Source: Gammaproteobacteria bacterium (GTDB lineage Bacteria > Pseudomonadota > Gammaproteobacteria > GRL18). Taken from it: a stretch of DNA of 8,642 nucleotides. The notes beneath the pieces were generated by a model. It ran no database searches, was not told the DNA's origin, and saw only the letters and a list, made by a program, of their open reading frames with translations. Shown piece after piece: positions 1-5,939 of this stretch. Each line of letters begins with the position of its first letter. Positions within the stretch are counted from its first letter, which is position 1. The stretch lies in NCBI GenBank assembly GCA_027076245.1, contig JALTKC010000001.1, positions 1 through 8,642 on the forward strand, given 5' to 3'. The position numbers and the translations under genes are program-made.

Positions 1-993
1 TTCGTCCAGGAAAATATCCTGCTTTTCAACAGCCTCATTGGTGATAACAGCCAGCAAAGTCACTTTTCCTGGAGCGGAGAACTGTGCATCAACAATATTG
101 CCTGCACCCTGACCGCTGGTTGAGGAGGAGGAATAAAGGCCGGCACCGGGTTCCGGCAGTGTATCACTCTGACAGCTTGCCAGATACATACGGCGTTTTA
201 ATTTGCCCAGGTACTGCATACGGGCAACGACTTCCTGGCCGGTATAACAGCCTTTTTTGAAGTTAACTCCATTGAGGTGCTGTAAATTGAGCATTTGAGG
301 GATAAAACTTTCAGCGGTCTGAGGAAAAACATTGGGTATGCCTGCCTCAATATCTAGCAGACGCCATTGTTGAGTAGAAAGTAAGGTGGCCTGTCTGGTT
401 AAAGATTCCCATAAATCCCGTATAGCATCAAAACTACCCAGACATTCAAAGCGGGGGGTATCTCCGGCCAGACGCAGCAGGAGCATATCATTGTGCTGAG
501 TAACCATATTAGTCTGCTCAGGAATGGTAAACCCGGCATTGAGCAATACCTGTTCGGCATGTTTACCCGCCAGACCAATTTTTATAATATCATCACTGGC
601 ATCGTTAAGTTCAACCTTGCTCATTAGAATAAACATTTTCAGACGCTTGATATTATCAGCCAGCAGTCCATACGGCAGTTGCAGTAACAGGCTGTCATTG
701 TCTTTTATGGTGTTCTGTATAATATGAAACAGGGCACGCATACGGCCTTTGGGGGTACATAGGGCACTGAGTTGAGACAGGCTGGAACTGACGGCATTGA
801 TATCATTGGTTAACTGCCCCTGAAGATAGGTCAGACGGTCATCACCGCTGATTTCCATAATGCCAAGCCAGGACAGATCAGTCAGATACAGCTCCGCTTC
901 AGGGAGACCTGCAGTGGAATCATTGATCACTTCTCTGTCTGAGTTAAAATTAAGGCCGGTTTCAGTTAAATAATCGATCCATTTATTCGTCAT
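1..993 (-). CDS. ygfZ: tRNA-modifying / Fe-S cluster repair protein YgfZ (3' end cut by window edge)
   Basis: Reading the minus strand from the ATG at 991-993 gives 331 codons without a stop, up to the window edge. The product is a folate-binding YgfZ/GcvT-fold protein, known in E. coli to support assembly or repair of Fe-S enzymes and tRNA methylthiolation in the cytoplasm. The family signature KGCYTGQE is present at residues 247-254 with the reactive cysteine at C249, followed by VVARMQYLGK. An N-terminal segment LQGQLTNDI, typical of the family, lies near residues 59-67. E. coli YgfZ has about 326 residues; by comparison only some 15-20 C-terminal residues are missing. The start has no strong Shine-Dalgarno (a GAGAG lies about 15 nt upstream), but no better in-frame start is visible. 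It is divergent from sdhC, so it may share control with the complex II operon; YgfZ is relevant to SdhB because that subunit carries three Fe-S clusters. Confidence 0.95.
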   Translation of the reverse strand, partial: MTNKWIDYLTETGLNFNSDREVINDSTAGLPEAELYLTDLSWLGIMEISGDDRLTYLQGQLTNDINAVSSSLSQLSALCTPKGRMRALFHIIQNTIKDNDSLLLQLPYGLLADNIKRLKMFILMSKVELNDASDDIIKIGLAGKHAEQVLLNAGFTIPEQTNMVTQHNDMLLLRLAGDTPRFECLGSFDAIRDLWESLTRQATLLSTQQWRLLDIEAGIPNVFPQTAESFIPQMLNLQHLNGVNFKKGCYTGQEVVARMQYLGKLKRRMYLASCQSDTLPEPGAGLYSSSSTSGQGAGNIVDAQFSAPGKVTLLAVITNEAVEKQDIFLDE

Positions 994-1009
994 TTTGTTG
1001 ATCTACTCT

Positions 1010-1041
1010 CATTTAGGTATATGCTTTAGACATATAATGTC
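1010..1041 (+). promoter_or_regulatory. Candidate sdh operon promoter with palindrome over the -10 box
   Basis: A perfect TATAAT lies at 1033-1038, 20 nt before the sdhC start codon, in the only sizeable gap before the operon. No good -35 box sits 16-18 nt upstream; the best nearby are CTCATT (1008-1013) and TTTAGG (1012-1017), so an activator may be needed. The -10 is embedded in a perfect inverted repeat, GACAT-ATA-ATGTC, at 1029-1041, which could be an operator or chance. The position relative to sdhC supports a promoter; the exact start site is inferred. Confidence 0.45.
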
Positions 1042-1058
1042 ATTCAAGAGAATTTTCA

Positions 1059-1463
1059 ATGCATTCAAGTGTTCATTCTGCTGTTCGTTCTACTAAAAGC
1101 CGGCCTAAAAACCTGAATCTGCTGAGCGTCCGTTTCCCCCTGTCGGCTGTCATGTCAGTGGGCCACCGGGCGGCCGGTATTTTATTATTCCTGGCATTGC
1201 CTTACTTTTTATACCTGCTGCAATTATCCCTGTCTGGCGAAAGTGGTTTTCTGCAGGTTAAAAATGATTTAAACAGTATCTGGATGAAATTAATAATGTT
1301 GGTATTTATCTGGGCACTGGCTCATCATTTTATTGCCGGCATCCGCTATTTTCTGCTGGATCTGGATATTGGTATTGAACGACAGACGGCTCAGAAATCG
1401 GCTTTACTGGTAATGATACTGGGTGTTTTTGTGACCGCAATAGCGGCTGTTGTTTTGTTTTGA
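1059..1463 (+). CDS. sdhC: Succinate dehydrogenase cytochrome b556 subunit SdhC
   Basis: This is one of the two membrane anchors of complex II. It carries part of haem b and part of the ubiquinone site. The protein has 134 residues (family about 125-130). The N-terminal signature RPKNLNLLSVRFPLSAVMSVGHRAAG (residues 15-40) is interrupted here only by species-specific substitutions; it contains S33 and R37, which match the quinone-site Ser27 and Arg31 of the E. coli protein. Three hydrophobic helices are visible at roughly 38-58, 75-97 and 114-134. The axial haem ligand is expected at H90 in the stretch ALAHHFIAGIR, matching E. coli His84. The ATG is preceded by a modest AAGAG about 8 nt upstream, and no other plausible in-frame start precedes the conserved segment. 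It is the first gene of the rightward operon; sdhD follows after 40 nt. Confidence 0.96.
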   Translation: MHSSVHSAVRSTKSRPKNLNLLSVRFPLSAVMSVGHRAAGILLFLALPYFLYLLQLSLSGESGFLQVKNDLNSIWMKLIMLVFIWALAHHFIAGIRYFLLDLDIGIERQTAQKSALLVMILGVFVTAIAAVVLF

Positions 1464-1503
1464 GTAATAATTCTAACTAAATATAAATCAGGAGTCTGAC
1501 TGG

Positions 1504-1848
1504 ATGTCATATCAGGCAAAAGGCCTGCAGGCCTGGCTATTACAGCGTTTAACCGGTGCCTTTATGGCCCTGTATATCCTCTATGTACTGAGTGTTGTGG
1601 TATTTTCTGAAAGCATGAATTATCAGCAATGGACAGGCTGGCTGTCGCATCCGCTGATGAATACGGCTACCGGTCTGTTTTTTCTGACTCTGGCCTGGCA
1701 TGCCTGGGTGGGCATGCGAGATATCGTCATTGATTATATACCCCATGATGCGCTTCGTTTGCTGGTTTTGACCCTTATCAGCCTGTTTCTTATTAGTTCA
1801 AGTCTTTATATGTTGAAAATTCTGTTTTCCCTGACGCTGACTGTTTAA
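1504..1848 (+). CDS. sdhD: Succinate dehydrogenase membrane anchor subunit SdhD
   Basis: This is the second membrane anchor of complex II, pairing with SdhC around haem b and the quinone pocket. It has 114 residues, the usual length. Three transmembrane helices are seen at about 17-35, 54-73 and 84-108. The motif HAWVGM at 66-71 carries H66, equivalent to E. coli His71 near the haem. D77-Y78 correspond to E. coli Asp82-Tyr83, the pair lining the ubiquinone site. R15 in the N-terminal LLQRLTGAF segment matches the conserved arginine near haem. AGGAG at 1490-1494 lies 9 nt before the ATG, a strong ribosome binding site that fixes the start. sdhA follows after 33 nt. Confidence 0.96.
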   Translation: MSYQAKGLQAWLLQRLTGAFMALYILYVLSVVVFSESMNYQQWTGWLSHPLMNTATGLFFLTLAWHAWVGMRDIVIDYIPHDALRLLVLTLISLFLISSSLYMLKILFSLTLTV

Positions 1849-1881
1849 TAATTACTATAATATTTCCGGAGAAAGTCTGTA

Positions 1882-3666
1882 ATGACAATTGCCAAAAGAA
1901 AATTTGATACTCTGGTCATTGGTGCCGGTGGCGCGGGGCTGAGGGCGGCATTGCAATTGTCCCAGGCCGAAGCAGCGGTGGCGGTGATCTCCAAGGTGTT
2001 TCCAACCCGTTCTCATACAGTAGCAGCTCAGGGCGGTATCAATGCCGCTTTGGGAAATGTGACCGATGATCACTGGCACTGGCATATGTATGATACGGTA
2101 AAAGGCAGTGATTATCTGGGCGATCAGGATGCCATAGAATATATGTGTCGTGCGGCACCTAATACAGTGATTGAACTGGAACACTATGGGGTACCGTTCT
2201 CCCGTCTGGAAAACGGCCGGATTTATCAGCGACCCTTTGGCGGTCAGAGTCAGAACTTTGGTGGTGAACAGGCGGCCCGTACCTGTGCTGCAGCGGACCG
2301 AACCGGTCATGCCATGCTGCACACCCTCTATCAACAGAACATCAATGCCAGAACTCATTTTTTTGATGAGTTTTTTGCCGTGGATTTACTTAAAAATGAG
2401 CGGGGTGACATACTGGGCGCATTGGCATTTGATATTGAAAGCGGCGAAAAAATAATTATTGAAGCCAAAACCACGCTTATTGCCACCGGTGGTGCCGGGC
2501 AGTTATTCAGAACCAATACTAACGCCAGTATTAATACAGGTGATGGACTGGCTATGGCTTTACGGGCAGGCATTCCTTTGCAGGATATGGAGTTTTTTCA
2601 GTTTCATCCCACCGGAGTGGCCGGTAAGGGGATGCTGATCAGTGAAGGGGTACGCGGTGAAGGCGGTTATCTGGTTAATTGCGAAGGTGAACGCTTTATG
2701 GAGCGTTATGCGCCTCACGCCAAAGATCTGGCTTCCAGAGATGTGGTCAGCCGGGCTATTGCCGTTGAAATAAGAGAAGGGCGGGGCTGTGGACCGAATA
2801 AGGATTATGTACTGTTAAAAGTGGATCATCTGGATCCCGAAGTGATAAAAAAACGCCTGCCGGGGATCCGGGATATCAGCCTGACCTTTCTGGGGATTGA
2901 TCCCATTGAAGCCCCCATGCCGGTATTTCCCACGGCACACTATACTATGGGCGGTATCCCAACCAATCGCTACGCTCAGGTGGTGGTACCTGTGGGTACC
3001 GGAGCTGAGGAAGAGATCCCAGGCCTGTATGCGGCCGGAGAATGTGCCTGTGCCTCGGTACACGGTGCTAACCGTCTCGGCGGTAATTCACTGTTGGATA
3101 TTGTGGTCTTTGGCCGGGCGGCTGGTAAACATATCATTGACTATCTAAAAACTCATCGCCAGCATAAGCCTTTACCGGATGAAACAGTCGAGCAGGCTGT
3201 GCAAAGACTGGCTCGTTGGGAGCAGCCTGCTTCTGCTGTGGGTCATTCTGCAACAGTTGAGAGTGTGTCTGCTTTAAAAGCCGAATTTCAGCAGGTGATG
3301 GAAGAAAAGTGCGGGGTGTTCAGAACGGAAGAAGTATTGGCTGAAGGAGTGCAGGCAGTGAAGTCTATACAGGAACGTCTGAAGCATGCCGTTATCAGCG
3401 ATTATTCCCGTATCTTTAATACCGCCAGAGTGGAAGCTCTGGAGCTGGAAAATCTGGTGGAACTGGGACTGGCTACCGTCATCAGTGCCCTGTCCAGACA
3501 GGAGAGCCGTGGTGCCCATTCCAGAGTAGACTTTCCTAAACGGGATGATGAACACTGGCTCAGACATAGCCTGTATTATCAGCAGGACAACCGTTTAAGT
3601 TATAAACCGGTGCGCACCCGGCCCATCAGTGTTGACACTTTTCCACCTAAAGAGCGGGTTTACTAA
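1882..3666 (+). CDS. sdhA: Succinate dehydrogenase flavoprotein subunit SdhA
   Basis: This catalytic subunit of complex II oxidises succinate to fumarate on the cytoplasmic face, passing electrons through covalent FAD to SdhB. It has 594 residues against 588 in E. coli. An N-terminal dinucleotide-binding motif GAGGAGLRAA is at 14-23. H45 in RSHTVAAQGG is the histidine that binds FAD covalently. The substrate site appears intact: H242 in QFHPTG, E255 and R258 in SEGVRGEGG, R286 in SRDVVSRAI, H353 in AHYTMGG and R398 in GANRLGGNS. The C-terminal helical domain ends with the family's RSHSRVDFP-like segment (ESRGAHSRVDFP, 541-552). GGAGA at 1868-1872 precedes the ATG by 9 nt. The stop is only 3 nt from sdhB. 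FAD attachment is expected to depend on SdhE, encoded two genes downstream. Confidence 0.98.
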   Translation: MTIAKRKFDTLVIGAGGAGLRAALQLSQAEAAVAVISKVFPTRSHTVAAQGGINAALGNVTDDHWHWHMYDTVKGSDYLGDQDAIEYMCRAAPNTVIELEHYGVPFSRLENGRIYQRPFGGQSQNFGGEQAARTCAAADRTGHAMLHTLYQQNINARTHFFDEFFAVDLLKNERGDILGALAFDIESGEKIIIEAKTTLIATGGAGQLFRTNTNASINTGDGLAMALRAGIPLQDMEFFQFHPTGVAGKGMLISEGVRGEGGYLVNCEGERFMERYAPHAKDLASRDVVSRAIAVEIREGRGCGPNKDYVLLKVDHLDPEVIKKRLPGIRDISLTFLGIDPIEAPMPVFPTAHYTMGGIPTNRYAQVVVPVGTGAEEEIPGLYAAGECACASVHGANRLGGNSLLDIVVFGRAAGKHIIDYLKTHRQHKPLPDETVEQAVQRLARWEQPASAVGHSATVESVSALKAEFQQVMEEKCGVFRTEEVLAEGVQAVKSIQERLKHAVISDYSRIFNTARVEALELENLVELGLATVISALSRQESRGAHSRVDFPKRDDEHWLRHSLYYQQDNRLSYKPVRTRPISVDTFPPKERVY

Positions 3667-3669
3667 ATT

Positions 3670-4368
3670 ATGCGTTTTTCTATCTATCGGTATAATCCTG
3701 AAACAGACAGCAAACCCCATATGCAGGACTTTGAACTGCAGGATATTACACCGGGTTTAATGCTGCGTGATGCTTTGCTGAGAATAAAAAATGAACAGGA
3801 TGAAAGCTTGACCTTCAGACATTCCTGTGGGGAAGGGGTCTGTGGTTCTGACGGTATGAATATTAACGGTAAAAACGGGCTTGCCTGTATCACACCGCTG
3901 GCGGAGTTATCTGAGCCCGTGGTGATTCGACCCTTGCCGGGCCTGCCGGTGATCCGTGATCTGGTGATCGATATGACCCAGTTTCTTAATCAGTACCGTG
4001 CCGTAAAGCCCTGGCTGATTGTTAAAGATCCTGAACCGGAAGTAGAATTTACTCAAAGCCCCCAGGAACGGGACAAACTGGACGGTCTGTATGAATGTAT
4101 TTTGTGTGCCTGCTGTTCAACTTCCTGTCCTTCGTTTTGGTGGAATCCGGACAAATTCCGCGGCCCGGCAGCCTTATTGCAGGCCTGGCGCTTTCTGGCC
4201 GACAGTCGGGATCAGGCAACAGAAGAACGCCTGGAAGATCTGGAAGGCCCCTATAAACTGTTCCGCTGCCATTCTATTATGAGTTGCGTGGATGCCTGCC
4301 CCAAGCACCTGAATCCAACCAAAGCCATTGGACACATTAAGCAGCTTATGTTAAAAAATATGTTGTGA
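3670..4368 (+). CDS. sdhB: Succinate dehydrogenase iron-sulfur subunit SdhB
   Basis: This subunit relays electrons from SdhA to ubiquinone through three Fe-S centres. It has 232 residues (E. coli 238). The N-terminal ferredoxin domain holds the [2Fe-2S] ligands C53, C58, D61 and C73; an aspartate as third ligand is also the E. coli arrangement. The C-terminal domain holds C143, C146, C149 and C210 for the [4Fe-4S] cluster, and C153, C200 and C206 for the [3Fe-4S] cluster. W157-W158 and H201 match the residues of the E. coli quinone site (Trp163/164, His207). The start lies 3 nt after the sdhA stop and lacks a good Shine-Dalgarno at normal spacing (AGAG is about 15 nt away), so translational coupling to sdhA is likely. 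The TGA stop overlaps the sdhE start as TGATG. Confidence 0.98.
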   Translation: MRFSIYRYNPETDSKPHMQDFELQDITPGLMLRDALLRIKNEQDESLTFRHSCGEGVCGSDGMNINGKNGLACITPLAELSEPVVIRPLPGLPVIRDLVIDMTQFLNQYRAVKPWLIVKDPEPEVEFTQSPQERDKLDGLYECILCACCSTSCPSFWWNPDKFRGPAALLQAWRFLADSRDQATEERLEDLEGPYKLFRCHSIMSCVDACPKHLNPTKAIGHIKQLMLKNML

Positions 4369-4658
4369 TGACTAATAATACCGAACATGACAAATCATTT
4401 AAAAACCGTCAACGTCTGCAATGGCAATGTCGGCGGGGTATGCTGGAACTGGAATTATTTCTGCAGGACTTTCTGACCTATGACTATGATGCCTTGTCGG
4501 AGGAGCAGAAATATCAATTTGAGCAGTTATTAACTATAATTGACCCCGTACTGTTTGATTATCTTATGGGAATGCAGGAAGCAAATGAAACAGAACTCAG
4601 GGATATTGTCCACACCATCCGAACTGCCCATCAACAGCGGCTTCACCATCACTCTTAA
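4368..4658 (+). CDS. sdhE: FAD assembly factor SdhE (succinate dehydrogenase assembly factor; CptB/YgfY)
   Basis: SdhE is a small soluble chaperone that promotes covalent FAD attachment to SdhA, and to FrdA in organisms that have it. The RGxxE signature is seen as RRGMLELE, with the conserved glycine and glutamate, followed by LFLQDF and the helical pattern typical of the family. I chose the ATG at 4368, which overlaps the sdhB stop as TGATG and gives 96 residues; a GTG directly before it (4365) would add one residue. E. coli SdhE has 88. The C-terminus ends in a histidine-rich tail (HHHS) encoded in the region shared with ygfX. Placement straight after sdhB puts the maturation factor in the operon of its substrate; in E. 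coli the gene lies elsewhere, with ygfX and beside ygfZ. Confidence 0.95.
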   Translation: MTNNTEHDKSFKNRQRLQWQCRRGMLELELFLQDFLTYDYDALSEEQKYQFEQLLTIIDPVLFDYLMGMQEANETELRDIVHTIRTAHQQRLHHHS

Positions 4659-5157
4659 GCCCGCCAAAGGGCTGATAATTATTTACAGTTGTTTTACGGT
4701 ACTGGTAATAGTGGCTGTATGGATAAGTGCTGTGGCATTCTGGATTAAATGGCTGCTGCTTATAATAACCGCTGTTTATATGTATAAACTGTTTAAAAAA
4801 CATTTACTGATGACGCATGACCAGGCCGTTAGCCGCTTAACCTTAACGGATTTTAACTGGTGTTTTGTCTGTTATATCAATAACGATGTAATTAAGGCGG
4901 ATATACTTCCCGATTCTGTGCTGACAGAATACCTGGTTATTCTGAATTTAAAGCCGCACGGACAATCCGGCTGGATTAAAAAATTACTATTTGCGTTTTA
5001 TTCTGAGTCAGTATTGATCACCCGTGACCGGGTAGGGGCGGATCATTTCAGAGACTTAAAACGACGTTTAAAACTTATAAATTTTAATAAACCCAATTTA
5101 AAATCAGAGTTAAAACCAGAGTTAAAACCAGAGGAACCGGTTTCAGCTGATCCATAA
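4585..5157 (+). CDS. ygfX: YgfX-family membrane protein (CptA; SdhE partner)
   Basis: This is a 190-residue protein with two adjacent transmembrane helices (about 29-48 and 51-68), then a soluble domain ending in a conserved-looking segment, SVLITRDRVGADHFRDLKRRL (approximately residues 142-162), which resembles the C-terminus of YgfX proteins. The N-terminal TITLKPAK before the first helix is also typical. YgfX sits next to SdhE in many gammaproteobacteria and has been proposed as a toxin (CptA) with SdhE as antitoxin (CptB), and as a partner linked to SdhE in other work; the toxin role is disputed. I chose the ATG at 4585 because AGGA at 4576-4579 lies 5 nt upstream; it overlaps sdhE by 74 nt. 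A further upstream ATG at 4540 lacks such support, and TTG at 4606 is an alternative. E. coli YgfX has about 135 residues; the excess is a longer N-terminus and a charged tail with KPEL repeats. Identification is by topology, motif and context. Confidence 0.82.
   Translation: MKQNSGILSTPSELPINSGFTITLKPAKGLIIIYSCFTVLVIVAVWISAVAFWIKWLLLIITAVYMYKLFKKHLLMTHDQAVSRLTLTDFNWCFVCYINNDVIKADILPDSVLTEYLVILNLKPHGQSGWIKKLLFAFYSESVLITRDRVGADHFRDLKRRLKLINFNKPNLKSELKPELKPEEPVSADP
5101..5136 (+). repeat. 12-bp tandem repeat in the 3' end of ygfX
   Basis: Three near-identical 12-mers follow each other: AAATCAGAGTTA, AAACCAGAGTTA and AAACCAGAGGAA. They are in frame and encode KSEL, KPEL and KPEE in a charged, probably disordered cytoplasmic tail. 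Copy number can change by slippage without shifting the frame. Confidence 0.85.
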
Positions 5158-5178
5158 TTCTGCCTGACCAGAGAGTAT

Positions 5179-5895
5179 ATGCATACATTATTTCACTCCC
5201 ATCTTACGTGTACCTATCTGTTCTCCCCCTTCTTCAGAAGGGGGATTAAGGGGGGTGCTGCTCTGCTTCTTATATTAAGCAGCACAGGATACGCTGAAGA
5301 ACCAGAAATTGATCTGGGTCTGGGTGAAGAAATCAATGAGGTCTGTGCCGGTTGTCATGGTGAATACGCTCAGGGCGGCAAGCAGGGTGAATATCCCCGG
5401 TTGGCCGGTTTCCCACCACAATACCTGGCCCGCCAGATTAAGTTGTTTAAACACAATGAGCGCAAAAATATACCCATGCGCCCCTATGCCAATGAACGGG
5501 AATTACCGGATGAAGATATTCCCTCTATAACCACTTATTTATCCCAGATTGAACTGATCACCACCATGCCGGTGTTTGAAAAGGATATGCCGGCCTATGA
5601 AAAACTGCTGATAGCCAAAAAAGTGTTTAATATTCCCAGAACAGAAGGCAATATTGCCCGTGGAAAAAAATTCTACAAAACAGAATGCCGCTCCTGTCAT
5701 GGCCGAGACGGCAAGGGTAAGAAAAATTCTATAATACCACCCTTAAGCGGGCAATATACCCAGTATCTGACAAAACAGTTAAAGGCTTTTGCTCGTGGTG
5801 AGCGGGAACATGATGATGATGCCGATTTTTTTGCTGAAATGAGTCCTGAAGAAATCAGGGATCTGCTGGCTTATCTGTCTGTTACCGATGACTGA
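5179..5895 (+). CDS. Exported di-haem cytochrome c (c4/c553-like)
   Basis: This is a 238-residue protein with two CXXCH haem c sites, CAGCH at 56-60 and CRSCH at 170-174, in two repeated class I domains as in cytochrome c4. Likely axial methionines are M100 (NIPMRP) and M221 (FFAEMSPEE). The segment PRLAGFPPQYLARQIKLF after the first haem is typical of the c4/c553 family, which carries electrons in the periplasm, usually to terminal oxidases. A signal peptide is predicted with positive residues RRGIKGG (20-26), hydrophobic core AALLLIL and cleavage after A39 (GYA|EEP). The ATG has only a weak AGAGAG site upstream but is the only in-frame start before the signal core. The N-terminus is unusual because a palindromic repeat element encodes part of it (SPFFRRGIKGG, 16-26). 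It lies 21 nt after ygfX, so it is probably the last gene of the sdh operon. Confidence 0.9.
   Translation: MHTLFHSHLTCTYLFSPFFRRGIKGGAALLLILSSTGYAEEPEIDLGLGEEINEVCAGCHGEYAQGGKQGEYPRLAGFPPQYLARQIKLFKHNERKNIPMRPYANERELPDEDIPSITTYLSQIELITTMPVFEKDMPAYEKLLIAKKVFNIPRTEGNIARGKKFYKTECRSCHGRDGKGKKNSIIPPLSGQYTQYLTKQLKAFARGEREHDDDADFFAEMSPEEIRDLLAYLSVTDD
5224..5256. repeat. Palindromic C5/G5-rich repeat element inside the cytochrome c signal-peptide region
   Basis: Two 10-base arms, TCCCCCTTCT (5224-5233) and AGAAGGGGGA (5236-5245), are exact reverse complements around a 2-nt centre, followed by TTAAGGGGGG (5246-5255). The pattern of C5 arm, G5 arm and then a second G-run matches a class of short dispersed repeats known from many bacterial genomes; when translated these give peptides such as PFFxxGIxGG, as here. 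Only one copy lies in this window, so dispersion is inferred from recognition of the type and not seen. Confidence 0.7.
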
Positions 5896-5939
5896 ACGGT
5901 ATAGCGTCGGTACTTGTAAAACCGCAGGAGTTAATAGTT

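Noticed and set aside
1856..1861. Second perfect TATAAT, just upstream of sdhA, as an internal promoter
   Set aside because: No -35 box at 16-18 nt spacing (CTGACG gives 19 nt), and the stretch is simply A/T-rich between cotranscribed genes.
1855..2358. Long minus-strand reading frame (167 codons) opposite sdhA
   Set aside because: It lies wholly antisense to highly conserved sdhA codons, has no recognisable domain and no ribosome binding site; it is a shadow of the real gene.
4368..5157. sdhE-ygfX as a proven toxin-antitoxin system
   Set aside because: The pair has been named CptBA on the basis of E. coli work, but the toxin role is disputed and the operon context here favours a function in complex II maturation. 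It is therefore not reported as a defence or toxin module.
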